Shown here: positions 32,773-41,851 of the stretch, one piece after another | How positions within the stretch are numbered: the stretch's first letter is position 1 | Layout: each line of letters opens with the position of its first letter | Assembly (NCBI GenBank): GCA_003152015.1 | Contig: PLZF01000027.1 | Span: forward strand, 1 to 53,411 | DNA length: 53,411 nt | From: Acidimicrobiaceae bacterium | GTDB lineage: Bacteria > Actinomycetota > Acidimicrobiia > Acidimicrobiales > RAAP-2 | Direction of reading: 5' to 3' | Notes under the pieces: model-generated | The model's input: the letters and a program-made list of their open reading frames with translations, nothing else | Databases searched by the model: none | Told to the model about the DNA's origin: nothing | Translations under genes and position numbers: made by a program

Positions 32773-35394
32773 ATGACTGCAGACGCGACAGGCTCCACGC
32801 TCGGGGACCGCGGACCCACGGGAATCCCCGAGAAGCCGGGGCTGGAGGGTCTCGAGGCCACCTGGTCCGCCCGTTGGCACGAGGCGGGGACCTACGCCTT
32901 CGACCGCTCGGCGCCGCGGGATCGGGTGTTCTCCATCGACACCCCTCCACCTACCGTGTCAGGGTCGCTCCACATCGGCCACGTGTTCTCCTATACCCAC
33001 ACCGACGCGGTGGCCCGATTCCATCGGATGCGGGGCAAAGCCGTCTTCTATCCCATGGGTTGGGACGACAACGGTCTGCCCACGGAGCGGCGGGTGCAGA
33101 ACTACTTCGGGGTCCGCTGCGACCCCGGCCTCCCCTACGACCCCGACTTTGCGCCGCCCGCCGATCCGCCCAAGGACCCCATCGCCATCTCGCGGCCCAA
33201 CTTCGTCGAACTGTGCCGACAGCTGACCGTCGAGGACGAGAAAGTGTTCGAGCAATTGTGGCGGACCCTGGGCCTGTCGGTTGACTGGGCCCATACCTAC
33301 GCCACCGTGGGCGAAGTAGCCCAGCGGGTGTCCCAGCGGGCGTTCCTCCGGATGCTGGACCGCGGCCATGTTTATCAACGCACTGCACCTACGCTGTGGG
33401 ATGTCGAATTCCGGACCGCGGTGTCACAGGCTGAGCTCGAGGACCGTGACCGCCCCGGGGCCTACCACCGTCTCGCCTTCCTCCGTTCCGATGACTCGGG
33501 GCCGGCCATCGAGATCGAGACCACCCGACCCGAGTTGCTGGCGGCCTGTGTAGCCCTGGTGGCCCACCCCGACGACGAGCGGTATCGGCCACTCTTTGGC
33601 ACCTCGGTGGTGACGCCTTTGTTCGGGGTGAAGGTGCCGGTGCTGGCCCACGAACTGGCCGACCCTGAAAAGGGGTCGGGAATCGCCATGGTCTGCACCT
33701 TTGGCGACCTCACCGACGTGGTGTGGTGGCGCGAGCTGCACCTTCCCACCCGCACCATCATCGGGAGGGACGGACGACTGCTCCCGGTGACGTGGGGCAC
33801 CGAGGGATGGGAGTCGGCCGTCCCCGCCAAAGCTGACTCCCACTACGACGAGTTGACCGGAAAGACTGTCAACCAGGCGCAAGCCCGCATCGTTGAACAG
33901 CTCACCGAGGTCGGGGCGCTGATCGGTGAGCCCACCCCGATCACCCACCCGGTGAAGTTCTACGAGCGGGGCGACCGCCCCTTAGAGATCGTGTCATCGC
34001 GCCAGTGGTTCGTGAGGACCGTGCCTCTGCGGGACAAGTTGATCGAGCGGGGTGAGGAGCTTCGGTGGCATCCGGCCTACATGGCTCATCGGTACCGCAC
34101 CTGGGTCGAAGGGCTCAATGACGACTGGAATATTTCGCGCCAGCGGTTCTTCGGCGTTCCGTTCCCGGTCTGGTATCCGGTGGACCCCGACGGAGAAGCC
34201 GACTTCAGCTCGCCGATTGCGGCCTCCGAGGACCGACTCCCCATCGATCCCTCGACCGAGGTGCCACCCGGCTACAACCACGATCAGCGGGGGGTGCCCG
34301 GCGGTTTCGTCGGGGATCCCGATGTCATGGACACCTGGGCCACCTCGTCGCTCACTCCCCAGATCGCCGGCCGATGGGAGGATGACCCCGACCTGTTTGC
34401 CCGGGTGTTCCCGATGGACGTCCGCCCCCAGGCCCACGACATCATCAGGACCTGGCTGTTCGCCACAGTCGTCCGGTCCGAGCTCGAGCACGGTTCACTG
34501 CCGTGGAGCAATGCCGCCATCTCGGGGTGGGTTCTCGATCCCGACCGCAAGAAGATGTCCAAGTCCAAAGGCAACGTGGTGACCCCCCTTCCCCTTCTGG
34601 AGAAACACGGGGCGGATGCCGTCCGGTACTGGGCTGCCAATGGCCGACCGGGGACCGACACCGCCGTGGACGAGGGTCAGATGAAGGTCGGCCGGCGACT
34701 AGCCATCAAGGTGTTGAACGCCTCGCGATTCGCGCTGGGCAGGTTGGCCGACGACACCGGTTTGATCGAGGTTCCCGGGCCAGAGGCCATCACCGCCCCC
34801 CTTGACCGCGCCATGTCGGCCCGTCTGGCCGGGGTGGTGGCGGAGGCCACCGCTGCCTTCGAGGGATACGACTACGCCCGGGCCATCGAGCGTACCGAGG
34901 CGTTCTTTTGGTCCTTCTGCGACGACTACCTCGAGTTGGTCAAAGTCCGCGCCTACGGCGATCCGGGAGAACCGGGGCCGGCTTCTGCCCGGGCCGCCCT
35001 GGCATTGGCCCTGTCGACCCAGTTGCGGTTGTTCGCTCCCTTCCTTCCCTTTGTCACCGAAGAGGTGTGGTCATGGTGGAGATCAGGGTCGGTGCACCAG
35101 GCTCCATGGCCGACCCATGGCGAGCTGGAGGAATCGGCATCGGGAGCCGATGAACTGGTGCTCGAGACGGTCTCCGATGTACTGGGTGCCGTTCGCCGGG
35201 CAAAGACCACCGCTAAACGCTCCATGCGTGCCGGGGTGGCCCTCTTGACGGTGACCGATACGGCCGACCGGCTCGATGCCCTGGCCCTGGCCACCGACGA
35301 CCTGCGAGATGCCGGCGGAGTCGCCGAGTTGATCACCGTGATCGGGACCGAAGCCGCCGTCGACGTGGTGTTGGAAAGCGAGTCATCGGTCTAA
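32773..35394 (+). CDS. valS: Valyl-tRNA synthetase
   Basis: A class I synthetase of 873 residues. PPPTVSGSLHIGHVFSYTH contains the HIGH motif, and KKMSKSKGNVVTPLPL the KMSKS motif. The long editing domain lies between, with the tryptophan and proline residues of WDVEFRTAVSQAE and the zinc-free core. It ends in an anticodon-binding domain, without the C-terminal coiled coil of the longer bacterial enzyme, as in the actinobacterial type. GWDDNGLPTERRVQNYFGVRC matches the type of about 860 residues. ATG 32773 has no strong ribosome site, in line with a near-leaderless mRNA. Confidence 0.95.
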   Translation: MTADATGSTLGDRGPTGIPEKPGLEGLEATWSARWHEAGTYAFDRSAPRDRVFSIDTPPPTVSGSLHIGHVFSYTHTDAVARFHRMRGKAVFYPMGWDDNGLPTERRVQNYFGVRCDPGLPYDPDFAPPADPPKDPIAISRPNFVELCRQLTVEDEKVFEQLWRTLGLSVDWAHTYATVGEVAQRVSQRAFLRMLDRGHVYQRTAPTLWDVEFRTAVSQAELEDRDRPGAYHRLAFLRSDDSGPAIEIETTRPELLAACVALVAHPDDERYRPLFGTSVVTPLFGVKVPVLAHELADPEKGSGIAMVCTFGDLTDVVWWRELHLPTRTIIGRDGRLLPVTWGTEGWESAVPAKADSHYDELTGKTVNQAQARIVEQLTEVGALIGEPTPITHPVKFYERGDRPLEIVSSRQWFVRTVPLRDKLIERGEELRWHPAYMAHRYRTWVEGLNDDWNISRQRFFGVPFPVWYPVDPDGEADFSSPIAASEDRLPIDPSTEVPPGYNHDQRGVPGGFVGDPDVMDTWATSSLTPQIAGRWEDDPDLFARVFPMDVRPQAHDIIRTWLFATVVRSELEHGSLPWSNAAISGWVLDPDRKKMSKSKGNVVTPLPLLEKHGADAVRYWAANGRPGTDTAVDEGQMKVGRRLAIKVLNASRFALGRLADDTGLIEVPGPEAITAPLDRAMSARLAGVVAEATAAFEGYDYARAIERTEAFFWSFCDDYLELVKVRAYGDPGEPGPASARAALALALSTQLRLFAPFLPFVTEEVWSWWRSGSVHQAPWPTHGELEESASGADELVLETVSDVLGAVRRAKTTAKRSMRAGVALLTVTDTADRLDALALATDDLRDAGGVAELITVIGTEAAVDVVLESESSV

Positions 35395-35468
35395 CCCGAG
35401 TGAGTCTTGCCGCGCTGACATCTGCCGCCCAATCGCCCATGCCGGTCAGAGCCGACTCGACCCAACTG

Positions 35469-36215
35469 TCAACTCGAAAGGTAGACGCTGAGGGCAGCGG
35501 TGGCCATGTCACTGGGCGTGCCCTCCTGTTGAATCTTGCCGTGCACCATGATGGCCGCCCGGGTGGCCACCAACAGCGCAGTGGTCACGAACTGTTCGAC
35601 CAACAGGATGGTTTTCCCCTGGGCAGCCAGGGTCCCAACCAATTCGTAGAGCTCGGAGACGATCAATGGGGCCAGGCCCATCGACAATTCGTCCAGGAGC
35701 AGTACCTTCGGGTCGGTTACCAACGCCCTCGAGATGGCCAGCATCTGCTGTTCACCACCCGACATGGTCCCGGCCAGTTGCTTCCGTCGTTCCGACAGCC
35801 GGGGGAAGGTGGCGTAGGTCTGCTCCTCGACCGACTTCACACTCAGTCCACCCCGGTAAGTCCAGATCCTCAAGTTCTCTCTTACCGTGAGGTTGGGGAA
35901 GATACCTCGGCCCTCGGGGATGGAGCACAACCCGGTCCGGGCCAGCTTCTCGGTCGGCAGCTTCCCCACCGGCTTGTCCCCGATCACCACCTCTCCGGCA
36001 GTGGGCCGCATCTGCCCACTGATTACTTTGAGCAGCGTCGACTTGCCCGCCCCGTTGGGCCCGAGCAGTGCGAACACGCTTCCCGCCGGAACTGTGAGAT
36101 CCACACCGTGGAGCACCTCGATCCGGCCGTAGGAGGCACGGACCGCCCGGATGGCGAGGGCGGGCGACAGGGTCGCCGGGCTCAGCTCCGGAACGGGTAT
36201 CGAAGCGACGGTCAT
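35469..36215 (-). CDS. livF: ABC transporter ATPase LivF
   Basis: A 248-residue ATPase of the branched-chain amino acid (or related amide/urea) uptake family. Walker A is LLGPNGAGKSTLLKV (about 50-64), the signature MSGGEQQMLAISRAL, Walker B VLLLDELSMGLAPLI and the LivF-typical EGRGIFPNLTVRENL. It ends LSVYLSS. ATG 36215 overlaps the livG stop by four bases. It is last in the minus-strand operon livJ-livHM-livG-livF and converges with valS over 74 bases in which I see nothing clear. Confidence 0.92.
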   Translation of the reverse strand: MTVASIPVPELSPATLSPALAIRAVRASYGRIEVLHGVDLTVPAGSVFALLGPNGAGKSTLLKVISGQMRPTAGEVVIGDKPVGKLPTEKLARTGLCSIPEGRGIFPNLTVRENLRIWTYRGGLSVKSVEEQTYATFPRLSERRKQLAGTMSGGEQQMLAISRALVTDPKVLLLDELSMGLAPLIVSELYELVGTLAAQGKTILLVEQFVTTALLVATRAAIMVHGKIQQEGTPSDMATAALSVYLSS

Positions 36216-37069
36216 TGGGTCCCGCCAGAGGTGGAGCCAGCCCCCAGATACGCGGCCTGTACGGTGGGGTCGGAGCGAATCGCCTCAGGGGTCCCGGTGG
36301 CGATGACATGACCGAAGTCGAGCACAAGGATCCGGTCACAGATCCTCATCACCAGTTCCATGTCGTGCTCCACCAGCAGCACGGCCATGCCCGTCGACGC
36401 CAGCCTGACCAACAGCGTGCCCAGGGCTTGCGACTCAGCCTCGTCGAGTCCGGATCCGGGTTCGTCGAGGAGCAACAGCTTCGGCCCGATGGCCAGGCCC
36501 CGAGCCAACTCGACTGTGCGGGCCAGGCCGGTGGGCATGGCATTGGCCTGCTCGTTGGACATACCCCCCAGGCCGACCTCGGCCAGCAACCGGTCGGGCG
36601 TGGTCACGGCCAGTGCATCCGAGCCAACCAGGGCGTCGACGGCAGTCGAGTCGCCCCGGGCAGACTCCGCCCCGCTGTTACGCCAGAGGGCCTTGCGAAG
36701 ATGGCGCCACTGCCACCACTTCACAGTTGATTCCAGACCGACCTGGACGTTCTCGCCGGCTGTCAGCGTGCCGAACAGCTCGAGGCGCTGGAACGTGCGG
36801 GCCAACCCGAGTCGGGCCCGACGGTAGGGCTTCATCATCGTCACATCGGTGTCGAAAAAATGAATGGCACCTCGGTCCGGTTCTTGCAGGCCGCTGATGA
36901 CGTTGAACAAGGTGGTCTTCCCGGCGCCGTTGGGACCGATGAGGCCGGTCACGGTACCCGGCGGCACCACCAGATTGACATCGGTGAGAGCGGACACTCC
37001 CCCGAAGCTGACACTGACCTGGGACACCGTCAACGCCGGCAGGCCCCCTCCGTTCGGCTCACTCGCCAA
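36212..37069 (-). CDS. livG: ABC transporter ATPase LivG
   Basis: A 285-residue ATPase paired with LivF. Walker A is LIGPNGAGKTTLFNVISG, the LivG-type region RRARLGLARTFQRLELFGTLTAGENV follows, and Walker B is LLLLDEPGSGLDEAE. An atypical Gln-poor signature region, GLARTVELARGLAI, replaces the usual LSYGQQR form, so the LSGGQ segment is weak here. The start is uncertain. TTG 37069 gives ten bases after the permease stop; GTG 37093 or TTG 37033 (with GGAGG ten bases upstream) are alternatives. Confidence 0.85.
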   Translation of the reverse strand: MASEPNGGGLPALTVSQVSVSFGGVSALTDVNLVVPPGTVTGLIGPNGAGKTTLFNVISGLQEPDRGAIHFFDTDVTMMKPYRRARLGLARTFQRLELFGTLTAGENVQVGLESTVKWWQWRHLRKALWRNSGAESARGDSTAVDALVGSDALAVTTPDRLLAEVGLGGMSNEQANAMPTGLARTVELARGLAIGPKLLLLDEPGSGLDEAESQALGTLLVRLASTGMAVLLVEHDMELVMRICDRILVLDFGHVIATGTPEAIRSDPTVQAAYLGAGSTSGGTQ

Positions 37070-37079
37070 TCTGGGCTCA

Positions 37080-39023
37080 TCAACCGGCGACACGGGCCTC
37101 ACCGCCCATCGGCGTGATCCCGATGCCGGCCAGCGTCCCGCTGTCGCCACCGCCAGAGGCTCGCTTGACCCATGGGAGAGGCAGCAGCGTGGACAAGCGA
37201 TCGATCCCGAGAATGCCGCTGGCCGCCCGGCCTATGAGGATGATCCCGGCCCCGGCCACCAGCCCCAAACCCGTCGACCAGAACGTGGTCAACACCACAA
37301 AGGTCACTGCGGCCAGAAATGCCCCACTCACCGTCCGGATACTCCAGACGGTGACGAACAGGACAAAGATGATCCCCGAGAAGAAATCGAAGTCGGAGGA
37401 GCCGACGGTGCCGTTGACGGTGGCGTAGAGGCCGCCGGCGATACCGGCCAGGGCGGCAGCAATGGCAAACACCGCCACCTTGGTGACGGCCAGGTTGAGA
37501 CCCACCGTGGCGTAGGCGGCCGGCGAGTCGCTCATCGCCACCAGACGTCGCCCGAACAGGCTCCGCCGGATGGTCAACACCAGCAGCGCGACCAGAACGA
37601 AGATCACGCTCAACAGGAGAAATTCCGACCGATTGCCACCGAACGACAACCCCGGCAGGACGATCCTTCCCACGTTGATACCGCCACCGAACACCCGTGA
37701 GTCCTGAAAGAACCCCTGGTCGACCGCGTCGGCGAAGGCAAAGGTGGCCAAGGCGAAGTACAGGGCCCGGAGCCGGAGGGTCGGCAGGGCCACCAATGCT
37801 CCCAACACCGCGCACACCAACGCCGCCGCCACCAATCCGAGCAAGGACCCACCGCCGGCCACCTTGCCCATCAGAAAGGCCCCGATCCCCATGAAGGAGA
37901 ACTGACACAGGGATACCTGGCCGGAGTAACCGGTGAGCAACACCAGCGACAGCCCCACGATGCCGAGCGCCATAATCTCCCCGCCCAAATTGAGCAGATT
38001 GGTTCCCCTGACCACCGCACTGCTCAGAACGACCGAGGCGATCACCGCCAGCACGAAGAAGGCAACCCCGCCCAGCAGTGACTCCTTGCCACTGGGCATC
38101 CGAGGGACCCGGACGGTGCTGAGCCGTCCCACCGCCCGCAGCCTCACCGACGGCAGCATCACCAGCGCGATGAAGAGGAACACCATGGGCAGCGCCAGGG
38201 TGATGTCCGAGTTGAGGCCCTGCGACAGGTGGGGCAACGCGTAGTAAATGATGTAGTCCTCGAGCAAGCCGATGACGATGGCGGCAATGAACGTCACCGG
38301 GATGTTCTTCAGGCGCCCGACGATGGCGGCGGCGTAGCCGTTGACCACCAGAAGCGTCATGGCCACGATGCTGATCCCCGTTTGCTCCTGGGTGAGGGCC
38401 AGCAATACACCGGCAAGTGCCGCCATGACGAAACCGAGGATCCAACCGTACTGGCTCATGGCATCGGGAGAGGCACCCGACATGGCCAGCAGACCCGGGT
38501 CGTCGACCACCGCCCGCAGCCCGACCCCAGTGCGGGTCGAAGAAAAGAGGAACCGAAGGCCGATCACCAGGGCGATGGCGATCCCGATAGTGAGGACCTG
38601 TTGGTACTGGAGGTTGATGCTCACCTGCCGGAATGAGCCCGAGACGATGGGACTGAGCTGATACTGGTTCTTCGGAGACCACACGATGGTGGCCACGCCG
38701 GTGAGGATGACCAACAGCCCGAGGGTCACCATGATCGGTCGTTCGGCGGTGGCTCCGTGGAGGCGACGCATCAGCACCCTCTCCACCAGCGCCCCGGCGA
38801 TGGGAGCGCCGATCAACAGGATGATCACCAACGCCAGCACCACCGGCACATGATGATTGGCCACCAACTCCCAGTAGCTGAAGGCAGCGATCATCCCCAC
38901 GGCCCCGTGGGCGAAGTTGAAGACCCCCGACGTCGTATAGGTGACAACCAGGCCGGTGGCTGCGATGGCAAAACCAGCGCCGAGGATGATGCCGAAAATG
39001 GTGTACTGCAGAAAGCTGGTCAC
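37080..39023 (-). CDS. livHM: Fused LivH-LivM permease
   Basis: A 647-residue protein holding both permeases of the transporter. The N-terminal half (about 1-295) is LivH-like, with GLVVTYTTSGVFNFAHGAVGM, LRAVVDDPGLLAMSGA and eight helices. The C-terminal half (about 330-620) is LivM-like, with GIVGLSLVLLTGYSGQVSLCQ, MGIGAFLMGKV, LALATFAFADAV and LVAMSDSPAAYATVGLN. A polar stretch (about 305-320) joins them. Both halves are normally separate proteins. GTG 39023 is the start; 62 bases follow the livJ gene. Confidence 0.92.
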   Translation of the reverse strand: MTSFLQYTIFGIILGAGFAIAATGLVVTYTTSGVFNFAHGAVGMIAAFSYWELVANHHVPVVLALVIILLIGAPIAGALVERVLMRRLHGATAERPIMVTLGLLVILTGVATIVWSPKNQYQLSPIVSGSFRQVSINLQYQQVLTIGIAIALVIGLRFLFSSTRTGVGLRAVVDDPGLLAMSGASPDAMSQYGWILGFVMAALAGVLLALTQEQTGISIVAMTLLVVNGYAAAIVGRLKNIPVTFIAAIVIGLLEDYIIYYALPHLSQGLNSDITLALPMVFLFIALVMLPSVRLRAVGRLSTVRVPRMPSGKESLLGGVAFFVLAVIASVVLSSAVVRGTNLLNLGGEIMALGIVGLSLVLLTGYSGQVSLCQFSFMGIGAFLMGKVAGGGSLLGLVAAALVCAVLGALVALPTLRLRALYFALATFAFADAVDQGFFQDSRVFGGGINVGRIVLPGLSFGGNRSEFLLLSVIFVLVALLVLTIRRSLFGRRLVAMSDSPAAYATVGLNLAVTKVAVFAIAAALAGIAGGLYATVNGTVGSSDFDFFSGIIFVLFVTVWSIRTVSGAFLAAVTFVVLTTFWSTGLGLVAGAGIILIGRAASGILGIDRLSTLLPLPWVKRASGGGDSGTLAGIGITPMGGEARVAG

Positions 39024-39085
39024 CGATCCGGCCTCATCACCTGACTTGTGCTCATGTCACACGAGTCCGTCGTCGTGCCGTTCGA

Positions 39086-40387
39086 TCACGAACGCGGGGA
39101 GTAGTAGCTGGCATCGCAGCGGTACCCGTGGGTGCTGCCGGTCGGTGCCGGATCGTTGATCCGTTGGATCTGCCCGTTCTGGATCTGAGCCAGCAGGTAA
39201 CAGGTGCCATTGGTCTTTTGTGCCGGGTTGGTGGTGGCGATGATGTTGCTCCCACTGAACGAGGTCACCTTGGACAGGGCCTGCAGCAGGGACCCCCGGC
39301 TTGGATTCGAACCCGCATTCTGCAAGGCCTGCGAGAAGAGCTCCGCCGACACCCACCCGTAGAGGGTGAACAGGTCGGGTTTGAACCCGGGTGAGGCGAC
39401 GTTGACCCATTTGAGGAACGTGGCCACCGCCGGAATGGTGGCCTGATCCTCGCCCAGGTAGAGCGAAGTGTTCTGCTCGAGGTAGTCCCCGGCGGTGGCG
39501 GAAGCGCCGCCCGACGACGAAACCAGCGTGGAGCTGTAGGTGGACGCCCCGAGCACCACCTGGGGGTGGAAGTTCTGCTGATTGAGTGCCTTGATCACCG
39601 CCGAGGCGTAGTTGACAGGCATCTGCTCGATGAACAGCATCTTCACCCCTTTGTTTCTCATATCGATGATGTTTGGGGTGAAGTCGGTTTGGGTGATGGG
39701 GAAGGTGTTGTCGTAGACCACTTTGTAGCCGACATGCTCCATGGCCGCCTTCTCCCCCGTCCATTGCGCCTCGGCCGAGGGCTCGCTGGCTATCAGCGAA
39801 CCAACCGCGGTTACCCCGGTGGGGAACTTCTGTTTGAAGTACTGGAGCGGGCCCAACTCCCATCCGCCGCCCAACGGTACCGGGCTGAAGACGTTGGAGA
39901 GTTTACCGGTGGCTGGGTCGAGGGTGACCGAGACGTCCGGCATGCCGGGATTCTGAGTCAGCACCGTTCCGCCATAGCTGTCGTTGAGCGAGAAGCTCCC
40001 CACCAGCGCAAAATCCTTTTGGGTCGCCGTTTGGGTCAGCGACTTGTTGTTGGCGCCGTTGTTATATCCATCATTGCCGCTGTCGACCATGAGCTTCCGG
40101 CCGTTGACTCCCCCGGTCGAATTCACATAGTCGGCGTAGGCCTCGGTGCCCACCGCCGCCCCCTTGAAGAGTCCAAAGTCCAATGTCGACACGTTGGCAA
40201 GCTGCACGGAGGAGGAGGTGATCCCGGTGTGGTCGCTGAATGCACTCGACGGGATCTTCGGCCCCCCGCTTCCCGCCGAAGTGGTCGTCGATGACGTGGA
40301 ATTGGTTGAACTACAGGCAACCCCCGTCGCACCTACCAGCATGACCATTCCTACTGCGGCCATGCGCATCTTCCACGATGCAGCCAT
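39086..40387 (-). CDS. Periplasmic substrate-binding lipoprotein LivJ-like
   Basis: A 433-residue type I solute-binding protein. The first 25 residues form a lipoprotein signal with lipobox VGATGVACSS, so Cys26 would be lipid-anchored. A Ser/Thr-rich spacer and the two-lobe domain follow, with SVQLANVSTLDFGLFKGAAVGTEAYADYVN at the first substrate-binding lobe (in parts). ATG 40387 has GGGGGAA nearby. First gene of the liv operon; the substrate (leucine, amides, urea or others) is not known. Confidence 0.87.
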   Translation of the reverse strand: MAASWKMRMAAVGMVMLVGATGVACSSTNSTSSTTTSAGSGGPKIPSSAFSDHTGITSSSVQLANVSTLDFGLFKGAAVGTEAYADYVNSTGGVNGRKLMVDSGNDGYNNGANNKSLTQTATQKDFALVGSFSLNDSYGGTVLTQNPGMPDVSVTLDPATGKLSNVFSPVPLGGGWELGPLQYFKQKFPTGVTAVGSLIASEPSAEAQWTGEKAAMEHVGYKVVYDNTFPITQTDFTPNIIDMRNKGVKMLFIEQMPVNYASAVIKALNQQNFHPQVVLGASTYSSTLVSSSGGASATAGDYLEQNTSLYLGEDQATIPAVATFLKWVNVASPGFKPDLFTLYGWVSAELFSQALQNAGSNPSRGSLLQALSKVTSFSGSNIIATTNPAQKTNGTCYLLAQIQNGQIQRINDPAPTGSTHGYRCDASYYSPRS

Positions 40388-40523
40388 CAAGCATTCCCCC
40401 TCGTTTGTGGTCCGATTTCCCTCGGATCGCTGCCACCGTCATCCCGGGGCATGCTCACCATTTATGTGACTCTACGTCAGAAACTCACGAATGTGTCCAA
40501 CACTCGGCGATGATGATGCCTGA

Positions 40524-41774
40524 TCAGCGGCCGACCCTGGCCCGCATCCCCTCGAGAAACCTCACCGCCCCGATGGTGGTGTGCCGGCACCGGATCGAGG
40601 CCAACACGTCGAAGGCGTGCTGGGTGCGGGGAAGCTCTACGTAGACCACGGGAGATTCGGAAACCTCACGCAGGCGGGCGACGAAACACCTGGCCACCCC
40701 CACCGGGACCAGCGTGTCGTTGACCCCCTGGAATACCATCATGGGCGGAGCGGAACTGCTCACCCTGTCCGTCGGGGATGCCTGCACAAAGACCTCACGA
40801 TTGCCCTCGAACGGCAACTTCATCACCCGCCGTTCGAGCAATTCGAGCATGCCCGGACCGAAGGCTCCCGAACCGTCCGGATCACCTGTCATGTCGTAGA
40901 CCCCGTAATAGGGGATGCAGGCGTCAACCGAGGTGTCGGCGTCCTCGAACCCGGGTTGCCACTCGGGCTCGTTGGGGGTGAGGGCAAGGAGGGAGGACAG
41001 GTGCCCCCCCGCCGATCCCCCCGAGACGGCAATAAATTCAGGGTCCCCGCCGTACTCGGCGATGTGAGCCCTCACCCACGCCACCGCCCGTTTGCAGTCC
41101 ACTATGTGATCGGGCCAGGTGGCTTTGGGGCTCAACCGATAGTTGATGGCGACGCAGACCCATCCCCGCTGGATCAACTCGTGCATCATCGGGATGCCCT
41201 GTTGGCGCTTATCCCCGATGACCCAGGCGCCCCCGTGGATATAGACAAGTACCGGGCCGGGCCCGGGGGGACCCCCACGCGGCTCCAAAATATCGAGCCG
41301 GTGGCGGCCGATGCCGTCACCCCAGTAGTCGATGTTCCGGATCCGTCGGATGGCTCTCCATCGGAAGGGCACAGCGATGGCCAACCTCCACCAGTAGTTC
41401 CATGCCGGGCTGGAGTCGAACCCTTCGACGTCGACAGGACCCATGGCGGCCTCGGCCAATGCTTCATCGACCAGGTCCTTGGCCCCTCGGGCGATGAATG
41501 CCAACCTCACGAGGCCGACCCACGAACCTGCCGTCAACGCCAGACCGGCCCATCCCGGCCAATGGCGGAGGGTGCCGTAGTGGGCGAACACCAAGGTGAT
41601 GATCAGATCGAGGAGGATCACCTGGATGGGCAATTCACCCGGGATCCATCCCAAGACGAAGCTGATCACGCTCAGTGGCTCCCGACGGATCGGAAAAAAG
41701 GCGTTGACCGTGAGCAGTACAGTGACAATGCTGACAATGAAGAATCCCCAGTACATCGCACCATAAAACACCAT
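40524..41774 (-). CDS. Alpha/beta hydrolase, hormone-sensitive lipase-like, with N-terminal helices
   Basis: A 416-residue esterase of the HSL/BD-FAE type. Two or three hydrophobic helices (about 1-100, with YWGFFIVSIVTVLLTVNAFF and VILLDLIITLVFAHYG) anchor it to the membrane. The oxyanion loop is VYIHGGAWVIG, the nucleophile elbow VSGGSAGGHLS with Ser, and the remaining triad members are in FQGVNDTLVPVG (Asp) and TQHAFDVL (His). ATG 41774 is chosen; the frame extends to 41879 over the start of the next gene. Divergent from a wax ester synthase 77 bases away, so the pair may handle storage lipids. Confidence 0.87.
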   Translation of the reverse strand: MVFYGAMYWGFFIVSIVTVLLTVNAFFPIRREPLSVISFVLGWIPGELPIQVILLDLIITLVFAHYGTLRHWPGWAGLALTAGSWVGLVRLAFIARGAKDLVDEALAEAAMGPVDVEGFDSSPAWNYWWRLAIAVPFRWRAIRRIRNIDYWGDGIGRHRLDILEPRGGPPGPGPVLVYIHGGAWVIGDKRQQGIPMMHELIQRGWVCVAINYRLSPKATWPDHIVDCKRAVAWVRAHIAEYGGDPEFIAVSGGSAGGHLSSLLALTPNEPEWQPGFEDADTSVDACIPYYGVYDMTGDPDGSGAFGPGMLELLERRVMKLPFEGNREVFVQASPTDRVSSSAPPMMVFQGVNDTLVPVGVARCFVARLREVSESPVVYVELPRTQHAFDVLASIRCRHTTIGAVRFLEGMRARVGR

Positions 41775-41851
41775 CAGGCCACCGGGCGAGCAAATCGCAG
41801 ACCGGCCTGCCGGTTTCACGCCCAGAGGGCGCACCAAAAGAACGGATACCC

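Noticed and set aside
37099..38682. Open 527-codon minus-strand frame
   Set aside because: A second frame within livHM, Gly/Arg-rich with no motif.
40388..40523. Promoter boxes for the liv operon
   Set aside because: TAGAGT and TTGGAC are present on the minus strand but 20 bases apart, so I could not support a definite promoter.
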